Positions 34,251 to 45,379 of a stretch of DNA of 64,000 bases are shown one piece after another. The DNA comes from Massospora cicadina. Lineage: Eukaryota; Entomophthoromycota; Entomophthoromycetes; Entomophthorales; Entomophthoraceae. The position numbers were made by a program, and so were the translations under genes. How positions within the stretch are numbered: the stretch's first letter is position 1; every line of letters begins with the position of its first letter. Below the pieces are notes generated by a model. That model was not told the origin of the DNA. It ran no database searches and saw nothing but the letters and a program-made list of their open reading frames with translations. The stretch covers positions 62,001 through 126,000 of the forward strand of contig JAKSZP010008049.1 in NCBI GenBank assembly GCA_022478985.1, written 5' to 3'.

Positions 34251-34479
34251 TATAGGGGGATGATCTCCTGTGTCTACTTGATGGACCACCCCCCAAGTAC
34301 ACCCTAGGGTATGTTTGTAAACAGCGAAAATCCCCTTATATTTGAAATAAAGCTATTGCTTTTGTTTTTTGCTCTTTCAACAGTCCTATTAAATTACTCC
34401 ACAGTACCACTGTTAGTATGCCAGTTGGTGCCTTGTCTGGTAGACCAAATTTTTCCAAAGACCCAAAATCATGAACCTG

Positions 34480-34745
34480 AAGGACCTCATCCATTGGAAT
34501 CAAATGTAAATATGCTACAATTTGGTTTCAGTGATTTTCATTGGTTCGCTCTGGAGGGTTGCTAAAAAAACTGTAATCTCCTCATGTCCCAGAAGTATAA
34601 TCTGTTAAGCCACATGCAGCTCAAACTGCATTTGATGATAAAGCCCAATGTCTTCTCCATATAGCCCACTAGGCACTTCCACCTCTATCTTGGCGTTCAC
34701 TAAGACTTGATGTCCAGAAGGAATAGTATGGTCCCTGCATCTTGA
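34480..34745 (-). pseudogene. Gy4 dUTPase-like segment
   Basis: In one minus frame: IPSGHQVLVNAKIEVEVPSG, then LYGEDIGLYHQ and, after a short tract with one stop, IILLGHEEITVFLAN. After a frameshift VAYLHLIPMDEV follows. This is the dUTPase order of motif 2 (P-x-G-x-Y-G), motif 3 (G-x-I...I-x-V-x-L-x-N) and motif 4 (IAxLxxIP-like). The motif 3 Asp is not present. The copy keeps the clearest P-S-G-L-Y-G block of the five found here. Confidence 0.65.
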
Positions 34746-34799
34746 AGAGGTATCCCTTGATATTCATATATCTGCTGGGGAAGGGGCCGAGTCTTGCGC

Positions 34800-35085
34800 T
34801 TTAGTCAGTGATAGCAAACTGGCATCACCCCATCACTATAGGCAAGGTTGATATTGCTCATATGCACCGGATCCTTTGGTATTCCACTAGTGGTGAAGTA
34901 AATTGGAATCCGCTGACCCAGAATGGCAAGGGTCTCTTCTGTCATATTAATGACAACCCCAAAAGGCGCAGGAAAGCGGTTCCAATTAACAGGTCATAGT
35001 TTTTGTTTGGCAGCACAATAGCTGGAGCTACAACGACTTTTAGGATTTCGCCAAACTCTTTATCTCTGAAAATTTCGCCCCATCG
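34800..35085 (-). pseudogene. Gy4 protease C-terminal part
   Basis: The minus strand reads VVVAPAIVLPNKNYDLLIGT followed by AFLR, homologous to the Gy7 protease end (IIILPNQNYDNLIGTDFM). The active-site loop lies further upstream and is lost at the junction with the Gy5 5' end. Confidence 0.6.
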
Positions 35086-35089
35086 ATTC

Positions 35090-35375
35090 CCCCAGCATCA
35101 TCAGAAGGAGAGAGCAATATATTAAATCTATCAAGCTTAATGATCAATTCATCCCAATCAATTGATCGAAGATTCAATTGTGAAGAGATTAATTCACTCT
35201 GATAGATTACAAGCTGTTACAAAGCCTATAAATATCCCCAATTTTCAATAACAAAAGTTAGGTCTATTTATAACCTTTATTGTTGTTTAATTTTTACTGC
35301 TTTTTGGAGAATCTGCCCAGTGTAACTTTGAGAGAAAATTTGCCCCTTTGGAAGTGTAATTCAAAACTTCCGGAC
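35090..35375 (+). promoter_or_regulatory. LTR-like leader of Gy5 with TATA signal
   Basis: A TATA-like GCCTATAAATATCCCC lies at about 35225-35240, well placed to start transcription of the downstream plus-strand gag. The segment stands where the 5' LTR should be, ending just before the primer-binding site. Its sequence does not resemble the 3' LTR at 40970-42214. Promoter function is inferred from position and TATA only. Confidence 0.4.
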
Positions 35376-35394
35376 TGGTGCTCACTACAGGGGC
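35376..35394 (+). promoter_or_regulatory. Primer-binding site shared with Gy7
   Basis: TGGTGCTCACTACAGGGGC starts with the TGG expected opposite a tRNA CCA end. The identical 19-mer occurs on the minus strand in Gy7 (55895-55913), two bases inside its 5' LTR. The matching tRNA was not identified. Confidence 0.65.
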
Positions 35395-35412
35395 ACTCTG
35401 AGTTATGCACCA

Positions 35413-37480
35413 GTGAAAACTTCATACATTACCATGTATTCTCAATTTTCGCCTGAAGAAGCTCAAGACCATGAGCAAGGCTGCATATTACAATGGGTTC
35501 GTTTATCTGAAACCCAAATCTCAAGGTTACCTTACACGTTGGAATTCCGTGCCAACTTAGAATTTTATGGTCCAAACTTTAGCTTTACCTCATATTTTCA
35601 ACTCACCTGAGGTTTTACGAAATATTATCAATCAACTGCTTGAAAGTGCTTTAATTCCTGGAATTCGTGCTACCCAATCTTGATCTAATGCCATACCCTC
35701 TATTTTATGGGAAGTATTGCAATTCTCCCAAATGCCAGTATTGGCTCTAAACAGTACTTGCACCAGCTCGTTCCCCCCACCTTATACCATTTATTACCTG
35801 TAGTGGGAATGCATCATCAAGGGATGCTCAATTTACTAGAAGGACTTCAATCCTTAAATAATCATTTTTTAAATTTTTCAAGTCTGCTCCGAATTTAGCC
35901 AAGATAATTGTGAGGCAATTATTAGTAATTAAACCCTTCTCAACGAAATTCATCAACAGCTTATTCAGCTCAATACTGGGATATCTAGTTTTGTCAATAT
36001 TCAGTTCACAAGGTGAGTACAGGGTTATTCAGAGAGAATGAAGAGAGGGTCTCTCCCAACTCTCTGAGCGTAATCAATCAATGGAGGTGGAAGTTAGAAA
36101 CCATTTAGTTCACTTGGAGCAGTTATACTCAGGAATTCAATTCTGGGTTAATAAGGTAGAGAAAACCACTGGAGCTATGGGTCCCCTGGGGGTTGAAGGA
36201 CCTCATGGGCATTTAGGGGTGTAGGTCCACGTGGACCACCTGGTGCTGATGGACCATGGGGACCCCCAGGAATGTAGGGCCTTGTAGTCCACCAGGCGTT
36301 GAAGGACCTCGGGGGCCTCCAGGTGCTGATGGGCATTCTGGATCCCTACAACAGATTGACTCTCTCTTGAGTATGATGGATCGCTTGCGTGAACAATTCT
36401 ATAAATTGGCCAAGGAATGTAACTTAACCCCTGATGGGGTACCAATTGATCCCCTCTTGTCCCTTGTCTTTATCTGATGAGTTGGCCCATTTGGGTAAGT
36501 GGGCAAAGGACACCAATATCTAACACCATGCTTGTGAATCTAAAGGAGAAATGTCCAAGCAAAAATTTAGATGCTGGAACTCAAGTATACTGCCCAACAG
36601 GAACAGATTTTTGATCTATCCCACCGATTAGATGAGAAAGTGGGGCTTGCTGAGCTGAACTGTCAGATTAGTGAAAGTTGTACTGAAATTGCTGGTCCTT
36701 ATCCTCAATTTTCTTCTCACGCGTCAGACTTTAATTTGTACATCTCTACTCAATCCAAACAACCTGGAGTACATGTTTTGACCTCTAATGCCCCCATGAA
36801 TTTCAAACCAGTATTCAAGGATAAGTATTCACCGGGGGAAGGCAGCTTTATCTCCTTCCTCTATCTTTATGAAAAGGCGCTAAGTGAGGCTATGGTCACT
36901 AGAAGATGAATTATTTGCCAGATTGCCTTACTTGTTTGGCTCAGGATATCATGGTACCCCACTTGATGACTTGTTCTACCTGGTCTCAGGTGAATGAAGC
37001 ACTTATCAAAGAATTTAGGAGTGAGCAAACTCTGATCTCTCAAAAACAGGCTTTTATGGGTATACAGCCCCACCAAAATGAATCTATCAAAGACTTTTCT
37101 CATTTGTTCTATCAGGAAACTCAGACTCTAGTGGCTTGTGGTCAGTTTTCTAGATGATGTGATTACAATAATTATGTAAGCTTTTTTCCAGAAAGAAAAT
37201 GCAAGTTTATCTAATCAGTGTAAAAATAATTTCCAAAGTATTTTGACATTAAGGAGGCCTTGTTGAAATTGCCTCCTCAATTCTCCAAAAAACCCACGAG
37301 TTTATGAGTCTCCTAGACCTAGTCACTCAAAGTCTATGCTATGCCTGAGAATACTAGGGCAATCCATTATAACTACTATCATCGATATTTTTATACTGAG
37401 GATCGTTGTTTCCAGAAGGAAGCAGATAAGAAGAAGAAAAGAGATAAGCCCACTGAAGTTTCTCCACCTTGATAATGAGA
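35413..37480 (+). pseudogene. Gy5 Gag with collagen-like segment and broken zinc knuckle
   Basis: The first frame opens at 35413. A helical N-terminal part is broken by stops, then come the collagen-like segment (36171-36350), a coiled-coil-like tract (MLELKYTAQQEQIFDLSHRL from 36571) and the capsid core (TCSTWSQVNEALIKEF, 36975-37020; ISQKQAFMG, 37040-37066). The CCHC knuckle (37368-37409) has lost three of four ligands: Cys, Cys and His positions are all Tyr, each explicable by one G-to-A or C-to-T change. A basic tract (KEADKKKKRDK) follows. It is homologous to the Gy2 Gag. Confidence 0.8.
36171..36350 (+). repeat. Collagen-like Gly-X-Y segment in Gag
   Basis: About 19 consecutive Gly-X-Y triplets can be read with two single-base frameshifts: GPLGVEGPHGHLGV, then GPRGPPGADGPWGPPG, then GVEGPRGPPGADGHSGS. 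Units GVEGP and GPRGPPGADG occur twice about 100 bp apart, so the tract grew by tandem duplication. In collagens such repeats form triple helices; in a Gag they may drive trimerisation next to the neighbouring coiled-coil tract. Confidence 0.75.
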
Positions 37481-37589
37481 TGTTTGTCCAGTAAGAGCAT
37501 CAAAGACAATTGAAAATAATAAAAACAAACATTCTTCTTATTCCTTGCCCTCCTTGTTGGCTTTATTCTCTCAGTTAAGAAGCACCATT

Positions 37590-37900
37590 ACCTGTATTGA
37601 CTTCCCTGTGAATCAAATAAATGCCAAAGCTATAATAGATACAGAATCTCCAGATAATGTTGTTTCATCAAAATTCATCAAGAGAATCAATTTAACTCCT
37701 GATACTATCCCACTTTAAAGAATATGGCACGGCTGGACCAGAGTACTCAGTCAATTGGAGCTTTCCCTTCTTGGTTCACCAGTTTAGTTTTTGCGATTGA
37801 TTCTCCATATAGCCAAATTTAGTGTTTCTGGTAATTTTGGGGTGGGGTTGGTGGCATTAGCAGTACATTATAATTCGCCTCAAATCTAATTTTTGTCATT
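37590..37900 (+). pseudogene. Gy5 aspartic protease
   Basis: AKAIIDTESPDNVVSSKFIK (37627-37686) is the retropepsin loop with DTE in place of DTG, followed by NLTPDTIPL. It aligns with the Gy8 loop LVDTGASGNFMSVELAQQ and its continuation. After a stop, PNLVFLVILGWGWW matches LNLVFPVILEADWW of Gy8. The Gly-to-Glu change in the active-site loop should inactivate the enzyme. Confidence 0.75.
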
Positions 37901-38770
37901 TTCTAATGGCCAGATGGAGAGTGAGTTTCCATTGTTGGATACCCTTGCTAAAGCTTGTGGCCATAGTTCAATTAGAGCCCTTGGTTCCCCCATCAGTCTT
38001 CAGTCTAATTTTTGTTGAGTTGAGCGGATATCAGGGTATTTTTGACTCTACTAAGGCTGATCGCCTTCCCCCTCATAAGAAATTTTACATGGCATTTTGT
38101 ACAACAATGCAGGTGATTAACATAAACTGCCCACTGTACCCACATACAGCAGAAGAGGTGGTTTCCCTCAATGCATAATTTAATGACATGCTTCAGAAGG
38201 ATTGGCTTTTCAAATAAACTTCCCCAGTTGCCTCCCCCATCGTTTTTCCAAGAAGGCTGAAGGTTCCCTTTGCATCTGCGTTGAATATGGTCACCTCACT
38301 AAGATCACAGTCCATGATCCCTACCCTCTGCCATTAGTATAGAAAATCAGGTAAGCAATTGTTAAATCACGGGTGTTCTAAAAACTCAACCTTATCAATG
38401 CTTTCAACCAGATTAGATGATGGAAGGTCAGGAATGGCTTACTGCAATCCAAACAAAACGTGGTATTTTCCAGTTTTGAGTAATGCCTTTTGGGCTAAAA
38501 ATGCATCTGCCACATTCCAGAGGATGATTGATAGTGTTCTGGGTGATCTCTGGTAAACTGCACAGTAGCTTATATCGACAATATCTTGGTACACTCCCCT
38601 ACTTATGAACAACATGCAAAGGACTTGGAGGCGGTTGTGAAATCTTTACATATGGCGGACCTGTTTGACAAGCCTTCAAAATGCGAGTTTTTAATGGGAG
38701 GAAGTCAAAATTTTAGGCAATCTTGTCTTAAAGTATAGATACGCCAGTCCCCCTAACACTTTGGATGCCA
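37901..38770 (+). pseudogene. Gy5 reverse transcriptase
   Basis: Blocks legible on the plus strand: GIFDSTKADRLPPHKKFYMA (38032-38091), the INCPLYPHTAEE linker, and FWAKNASATFQRMIDSVLGD (38488-38548). The active site reads YIDN (38571-38582), where the second Asp of YIDD is Asn (GAC to AAC, a G-to-A change). DKPSKCEFLM follows. Two frameshifts and several stops interrupt it. Gy8 has the corresponding blocks with an intact YIDD. Confidence 0.85.
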
Positions 38771-38777
38771 TCCATGA

Positions 38778-39360
38778 GTGGCCAACTCCAATGACCCAAA
38801 AGCAATTTCTAAGCGTCTTAGACACTTTAATCTGCTTAAAAAATTCTCCCCTGTCTTACCCCAGTTAGCCTCCCCACTTCATCCACTCATTGGTAATAAT
38901 ATCCACTTTCATTGGACCCTTGAGTTCCATAAGGCATTTGAGTCAATCAAAGAGGTGTTTTTGTCTCCCCCTATTTTAAAACATGCTGACCCTTTTAAGC
39001 CCTATGTCATAGCATGCGATGCATCATCTGTTGCAGTGGAGAGTGTATTGCTTCAGGATCATGAGGGGTTAGAGCACCCCGTCACCTACTTTTCCTGAAA
39101 GTTCTCTTTTACAGAACAGTACTGGTCCATCTATGATAGGGAGCTGGCAGCTGTGGCGTGGGCCCTGACACACTGGCGGTATCTTTTGTAGGGCACTCAG
39201 CATGAGTTAACAGTTCAAACAGATCATCTAGCCCTCCTCTACTTCTGCAAACCACAGAAGTTTGCACACCAACAAGTTCAAACCTACCGGGATTTGTGCA
39301 GCTTTAACGTCAAATATGAGTTTATGAAAGGAGCATTGAATATTCTTCCCAACTTCTTAA
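38778..39360 (+). pseudogene. Gy5 RNase H
   Basis: The 106-codon frame 38778-39098 contains FHWTLEFHKAFESIKEVFLS, then KPYVIACDASSVAVESVLLQ (catalytic Asp in CDASS) and EHPVTYFS. After a stop, EQYWSIYDRELAAVAWALTH and a TVQTDHLALLYF tract follow to about 39250. This order is typical of Ty3/gypsy RNase H. Catalytic residues are largely present; stops at 39098 and near 39190 break the frame. Confidence 0.85.
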
Positions 39361-39479
39361 ATCTTAATCCCATATATTGCCCTGTAGGTAAAGATGAGGC
39401 AGATCTGTTTACTGTTATACCTCCCACTAAATCTAATCCATTATCCCTCCTGTGGTTTTGACAATGGACTTAGCTCTGT

Positions 39480-40640
39480 ATGCACCCCTAATCTCCCAAG
39501 TTCTAACAGTGCAATCGGCCTGTGCCAAATGGTGGATCTTTTGGAGCGGTTGTCCCTCCCTGCATCAAAACATTTTTTACTCTCTGGTTGAGGGTCTTAT
39601 TCAATTTTGGTTGAGGGTTTGGGTTCTCCCTCTTCTTCGTGCTGAAGCGATTCAGGTTCACCTCAATCCTCCTGTTGTTGGAAACCCTGGGAATAAAATG
39701 TGCCTCAACTTTATCACATGTACTTACAATTGGCCAGCCTTGTCAAAAGATGTTCTGGCATGGATTATAGATTGAGTAACTTGTGCTTGTGCCAAGTCTG
39801 ATTAGTTGGGCAAGAATGGCCTTCTTCATCCCTTACAACAAGCAGAGGGCCCATGGATAATGGTGTCTGGAGACTTTATTGTTAAACTTCCCAGTTCCAA
39901 TGGGTTTACCATGGTGATGGTGGTGGCTGACCACTTCACAAAATTTTCCCTCTTTATTCCATGTTCCTCTGCTATCACTTCTTAGGATACTGCTTAATTT
40001 TTCATGGGCCAAGTTTTCTCAATGTTTGGCCTCCCATGGGAGATTGTTAGTGACCCTGGGCCCCAGTTCATAGCACAATTCTGGAATGAGCTCTTGGCAA
40101 TTTTGAATATTACACCCTGCCGCTCCACCGCATACCACCCCCAATCTGATGACCAAACTAAACGGTTAATCAGATCCTTGATCAGTATCTGCGCTGTTAT
40201 GCGGATGCTGCTCAGGATGCCCAGTCCGCTGATCTTCCCTCACTCAGTTTGCGTATAATAATGGAATGCATGCCTCTACTGGATTCTCTCCATATGAAGC
40301 GACCTTGGGTAAAACCCCTCATTCTCAGTAAGCCCGTGCCTTTTCCCAGAGGTATCAGCCGCCGCCAATCATGCCCAACATATCCAGACAATGCAGTCCT
40401 TAGTTCAGGAGCATCTCACTAAGGTCATAAGCAACTATAAATGGTTCATAGATTGAAAGCAGCTTCCAGCTCATGACATCAAGGTCTGGTCATATTTCAT
40501 GCTCAACACACGCCATTTGCAGATGCAGGTGCCCTCATATGAGTTTGCAAGCAAACGCTCAGGTCACCACTTGGTGGAGGAAGTTTTGGGTAATGGCACT
40601 TTCCAGTTAAATTTGCCACCTTACTAAAAGTAACACTCAG
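39480..40640 (+). pseudogene. Gy5 integrase
   Basis: The zinc-binding part is near 39680-39800 (NPGNKMCLNFITCTYNW, then ACAKSD). Core: GPWIMVSGDFIVKLPSSNGF (first Asp 39872-39874), VSDPGPQFIAQFWNELL (second Asp 40052-40054), then DDQTKRLI, where the expected Glu is Lys (40160-40162), 36 codons on. The GPY/F-type tract FASKRSGHHLVEEVLGNG is at 40545-40600. Frameshifts occur in between. Confidence 0.85.
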
Positions 40641-40905
40641 ATTTCAAATATATCAGTTATCCCCATTTAAGGGCCAATTCCCTTGTATATAGAGCTTATT
40701 GTGATCAAGGATGTGGAGGAAACTGAAGTGGAGGTCATCTTGGCTTCCAGCAAATCTCATAAATAGTTTAAGATCTTGTCGCTTGGAAAGAATATCCAGC
40801 CTACAAGAACAGTTGGGTAAGAACTCACAATTGCACAAACTGCTCTGAGCTAGTCAAGGCTTTACATGTCTTCCATCAAGAATCTCCTCATCCTCCCCCA
40901 ATGAT
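40641..40905 (+). pseudogene. Gy5 chromodomain
   Basis: Directly after the integrase end, VILASSKSHK (about 40735-40765) and then, in another frame, LVAWKEYPAYKNSWVRTHNC and a C-terminal helix tract to about 40890. It aligns with the intact-frame chromodomain of Gy8. Chromodomains direct chromoviral integration to marked chromatin. Frameshifts and a stop disable this copy. Confidence 0.75.
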
Positions 40906-40969
40906 TGCTGCTTTATGGCTATCAAATTGCATAAATCCCACAAAAATTGGCTTTCACACAATTCCCAAG

Positions 40970-42214
40970 TGATGGCACCCCTTTTTGGCAAAAGGGAAGG
41001 GTAAAGTAAGTATGGTGGAGCGGCCCCTCTGCCTAGATTGGGCAGTATTACCATTCCTCACCAAGAAGGTTCCTAAGAGGGCAGCTGTCCTTTTGTCATG
41101 CAGGATGCTCTCGCCCATGTGGTAGACAAGCGTCAGGTGACAGCTATCCCTCTGAAAATTCCTCCACCAGTTCCCAGAATTTCTTCAAACAAATTAGTAC
41201 GGCGAATTAAAAAAATTTGTGCTGAAATATCTGGATTAACTATTCCAATGCAACAAGGGTAATGGGAGTGCATATTCAAATAATGGAGTATTGGGGGTTA
41301 AATCCTTAGCCATACTTGCCAGTGGTATTGAGCCACTGAGAAATGATGATATTAATTTGAACACAGCTTAAAACCTTAGAAAACAACTCCCAATGGCTTG
41401 TACCTATTAAGATGCAAATGCCTAATGTCAGATATGCAGCAAAATTTGGCGAGGGCGTTGGGCCATCATTGAAAGTTGTTTCCAGCTCTCAACCCTCTTT
41501 CCTCATATTAGGATCATTGCTTGATGAATCCCGCTTGGCCAAACGGATGCCCAAATGACTGGGTGCAGGTGAGTTGGGTATCCCAAAACCATTCCTGACC
41601 TCTTGGGACCACCCCTATGTGGATTGGCCCTGGGAGGTTCCCATTTCCCACAAGGAGAGACGCATTCACTTTAACTGTCAAAAAATGGAAATGTTGAAAT
41701 TTGGTCATCTGGGGCTGGATTGACAGTGACTCAGCCCACCGCTGACTCTTTTTATTTTGATTCCCATTAGGCTCAACCTTATTTTCCCTCTTGCTCAAAG
41801 TTCACCGGCTTAGGTCAAATTTTTGAGGGACCCAATCCCATGCTTTGATATGTTATCTCCCAAATTGACCATAATTTAACCAGACATAGCACACTGAGGA
41901 AATTGTCAGTTGATTTTTCTCTTTCACTTTTTTATTAAATCCCAATTCACAAACCCATCCTTAATATGAAATATAAACCACCCTTTTCAACACATTTATA
42001 TCAATAACCCACAGACCCTATGGGCATGTTTACCTGGCTTGTCGCTAATCCCTATACAAATCCATGGCCCTTGGACATCCAATGTCAAAATTCGTTCCTG
42101 TTTTAATAATAGTCGCTCAAGCAGCAGTGCCTCTGGCATTTGGGCTCGTCATTTATGTGCTTTATCACTCAGACTGGCAGGCTGGTCTAAACTTTACTTG
42201 CTGCTTTTATGACA
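40970..42214 (+). repeat. Gy5 3' LTR (1245 bp)
   Basis: It starts TGATGGCACCC and ends TTTTATGACA. It aligns with the inverted Gy8 3' LTR (59985-58802) along its length: start region with TTTGGCAAAAGG, the GTCTACCACATGGGC block (inverse of 41113-41127), the PHIG-type block near 41620, and the end block GCCTCTGGCATTTGGG / GGCAGGCTGGTCTAAA (42130-42195). The minus-strand frame 41514-41798 (94 codons) lies within it and is an LTR feature, not a gene. Confidence 0.8.
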
Positions 42215-42250
42215 GGTTGCGGTTTATAGTTAATTTGACAGAATCAATGG

Positions 42251-42266
42251 TTCTACTATAAAGCTT
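42251..42266. repeat. LINE-b target-site duplication, left copy
   Basis: TTCTACTATAAAGCTT, identical to 47531-47546. It flanks the LINE-b 3' end. Confidence 0.9.
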
Positions 42267-42399
42267 TAAATTTATTGCGGGAAGGCCAACCATGGGACGG
42301 ACACTTCAAATATGACTCAGGAAAGACAAACTTAGTACCAGGGGAGGCACCCCAGAGAAGCGATGCTATCTCTTGTTGCCAGCGGGAACGCCACTTATG

Positions 42400-43460
42400 G
42401 GGAGGGGGAGGGAACGTGTGAAGGGGCCGTAGCCACTATTGAGAACGTGTGGAGGAAGGGGTCTGATTTGATGAACTAGACTGGGAACCAGGAGGAGAAC
42501 AGCTGTTGGCGACGCGGTGGGAGGTATCCAAACATCCACACTTGAAAGTGGTCCACCAAGTGAGACCGGAATCTGTGGACAGCTTCTGGGAGGGTGGGGA
42601 TGGAGCCAGCGATGGCATCCAAGACAATCGTGTGGATAGTCCACATGGCGATTGCAACCACCAGAGCACGGAGGGAGGGTGGAAGGGGGAGGCCATTGAT
42701 GAAGCAAACATATCTCTTGACAGACTGAAGGGATGCGTTTGATCCTGGCCCAGCAGACGTTGAACTTCGCGCCATATCACTTTAAAGGTGGGGCACTTCT
42801 CCAGGTGGTGGAACAGCGTTCCATACTGGCCACACACGACACAGGATGAGTGTAAAGCGTTAGAGCGCTCAGCTGTATGATACACCCGCCTCAGGTAGCG
42901 CCACACATGGGAGCGGACATGAGGCTGCAACAGAGGATGGTGTGCGTATTTCCAGATAGTCTTTTGGGTCTCAGTGGAATAAGGGATGTCCATCATGTCC
43001 AGGTAGTCCACCCTGGATAGGACATGGGGTCGAATGGGGATCACGCCATCATGGATGGGTAGCCCCTGTACCTCTTGTGTGAACTGAGGAGAGGGGCGGC
43101 CTCTTCAGGTTGTATGTCCGCTAATATGAATTCTCCACTCTGCGCTTCGCATGGATAGTAGGATTCGTTTGTAGTGGGTTTTAGTCCCGTGAGGACCTGT
43201 GGCCGATGTGTGTGATGCGAGGTATTTCATCAGGGAGTGGGGGTTTGAGATTGTTGAGGCCCAAGGCTCGGGAGAAGTTGGAGTGGGCCGCGCGGGACCA
43301 GTGTTGGGATAGGAGTGTAGGAGCGGTGACGGCCGCGATCCAGGTGCCCAGGATCTTGGCAGCATGAGCTTTGAAGTCAAGCAGGCCCATGCCACCTTGA
43401 TGATGAGGGCCAAACATGACCTCTAGCCGTACTGGTGGAGGGCGGCCTGACTAAAGCCAT
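42400..43460 (-). pseudogene. LINE-b RT thumb/connection and zf-RVT zinc domain
   Basis: After the RT thumb (HHQGGMGLLDFKAHAAKILG near 43345-43410) the minus-strand frame 42436-43044 (202 codons) contains SHVWRYLRRVYHTAERSNAL, then CVVCGQYGTLFHHLEKC (about 42790-42845) and a W block. This C-x2-C...H-x4-C arrangement is the zf-RVT (PF13966-type) motif found at the C-terminus of many LINE ORF2 proteins, where it helps bind RNA or DNA. This segment is absent from LINE-a. Confidence 0.8.
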
Positions 43461-45300
43461 CCTTGCAGCAAAGCATACAGGGATTTGAAGAAGCTTGGGG
43501 AGAAGGGGATGGCGTGGGCTCTGAACCAGACTTTGGATAGGAGCATAGAGTTGGCAAGAACAACCCTGCCAGTGAGGGTAGTAAGGTGGGCTCTGAGAGA
43601 GGCGATTCGCTTCGTCACGTTGTCCAGTATATGGCACTCCATTACTGCTGACGCATATCCGCCTGCCTCCATCCACATGCCCAGATGGCGCACCGGTCCT
43701 ATGGTAGGACGTGGCACGAAGGGGAGCACCAGTGGAGCGGTGTGTGTTGAGTTAGTAATGTGTGGATGTGGGCGAGCAGATGGGCTGGGTTGGGAACTAA
43801 TTGCTGGGGCCCAGCAGTTCTAAAACCGACCAAGGAGGATGATTTCGGTTTTGGAGGCGTTCAGTGCCGCGTTGCTTACCCGGGAATATTCCTGGATGAG
43901 GGCTCTAAGCGCGCATGCATCTTTGTTATTAGACACCCCCACCACGCAATCATCTGCAAATGCCATCATCTTGACTGGGGTTTGGCCTGGCACATGGACC
44001 CCAGTGAGTTGGGCATTCACATTTCTCAGTAGTGGGTCAAGGCTGAAGTTGTATAAGAGTGGGCTGAGGGGGTCCCCTTGTCGCAAGCCCCTTTAAGCGC
44101 GGACTACTTCTGTTAGGAAGCCTGGGCCACGCACTGCCATTGTCGCAGATTCCGTGAGCAGCATCTCCCAGTTTATGAAGTGGGGGGGTAGGCGGAATTG
44201 ATGGAGGCAGGCCCTTAGGTATTCCCAGTTTACTCTATCATAGGCTTTTTGTTGGTCCAAGAATATCAGTGCCCCAGAGGCTGTGAACTTACAAAATTAG
44301 CCATGGAGTGCATGTTATCCCAAATTGACCTTCTGGGGATGAAACTGAATTGTTCTGGGGAGATGGTGGCAGATGCTACAGTCCCTAAACAGTTAGCCAT
44401 GATTTTTGTTAATATTTTGGTGTCTGTGTTTGTTAGAGAAATGGGGCGCCAGTTGTCTAAGTCAAGCTTATCCCCTTTATTGAAGAGTGTGACAGTAAAG
44501 GCCTCATGTCCTCCTGGTAGGAGGCGCGTTTCCAACAGGCTTTGGTTAAGTGAGGCTAGCAGCAATGGGGATATATATTTGAAATATTTTTGTAATACTT
44601 ATATGGAATGCCATCTGGGCCTGGGCATTTTTGGTTTGGTGCACCGTGAATGGCTGTCCATAATTCATTCGGAGTAATTAAATTCATTATTTCTGGGTAT
44701 CAGAAAATGGTGTGGATATGAGCTCGGTCAAGAAATTCCGCCATTTCAGCTGGCTGAATTGGTTCAGCTCGGTATAACTCAGAGTAATATTTTTGCATTT
44801 CAATTGCCACTTTGGCCGGTGTGTTCGCAATGGAATTATCTGATCTTCGCACCTGTGTGCAGGCCACACTCTGGCATGGTGCAAAAAATTTTTTAAAGAA
44901 GTATGCGGTGCACTTATCACCTTTAGTGATGCGTGTGGCCCTGTATTGGACACAAACCCAATGTTTGTGTTGCTTTTTGAGTGCGTTGAGGTAGGCGGCT
45001 GCCTCCACCCACTTCCAGCCCCATGCAGGGCTGTATCCTGTGGCTGGAATGTTGGACTCCAAGTGGGCCAATTCTGCCAGAGTGCGCGAGATAACCGCTG
45101 ATGTGGCTCGTGAGCATCTGGAGGAGAGATGGCGATAGTGGTGGATGGTATCCTCTTTGAAAGTTGCCCATGTGGAAATGGGGTCCGCGCAAAACGGTGC
45201 AACAAACAATTTTGCCAAAGTTGCCTCTTCCACCCATGTGGAAAATCCTGGTGACGCGAGCTTGGGGGGTAGATTTTGTACCAATGTGGGGCCTTTGCAA
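43461..45300 (-). pseudogene. LINE-b reverse transcriptase
   Basis: Order on the minus strand: FNKGDKLDLDNWRPISLTNT (about 44420-44480), QFSFIPRRSIWDN, a DQQKAYDRVNWEYL tract near 44215-44260 (with a shift), GDPLSPLLYNFSLDPLL near 44030-44080, and the active site MAFADD (DD at 43949-43954) intact. After it come LNASKTEIILLG and the VMECHILDNVTKRIASLRAH block. At least four frameshifts separate these blocks. The motif set is that of a LINE RT with a FADD box. Confidence 0.88.
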
Positions 45301-45379
45301 CTGTGACAGGTAAGTGGTAGGTTATTGAGACCAGTCAGTGGTCAGAGAATTCCATTTTTGTTGTTTTGAAGTGGGAGAT

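Larger units (their letters stand above)
31660..35085 (-). mobile_element. Gy4: Ty3/gypsy element with dUTPase-like segment, 5' truncated
   Basis: Minus-strand order from right to left: protease C-terminus - dUTPase-like segment - RT - RNase H - integrase. Gag and LTRs are missing. The right end stops near 35085, where the plus-strand LTR-like start of Gy5 begins, so Gy5 probably truncated it. The RT block MPQGLCNA groups it with Gy2, Gy6 and Gy7. Confidence 0.85.
35090..42214 (+). mobile_element. Gy5: chromovirus-type Ty3/gypsy element
   Basis: Plus-strand order: LTR-like leader - PBS - gag with collagen-like stretch and zinc knuckle - protease - RT - RNase H - integrase - chromodomain - 3' LTR. 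The pol part is clearly the same family as Gy8. The 3' LTR (40970-42214) matches the Gy8 LTR, but the sequence just upstream of the PBS does not match the end of that 3' LTR. So the 5' LTR is replaced, recombined or very diverged. Stops and shifts are present in every domain. Confidence 0.85.

Noticed and set aside
41514..41798. 94-codon minus frame as a gene
   Set aside because: It lies wholly within the Gy5 3' LTR; the related frame in the Gy8 LTR is only partly alignable.
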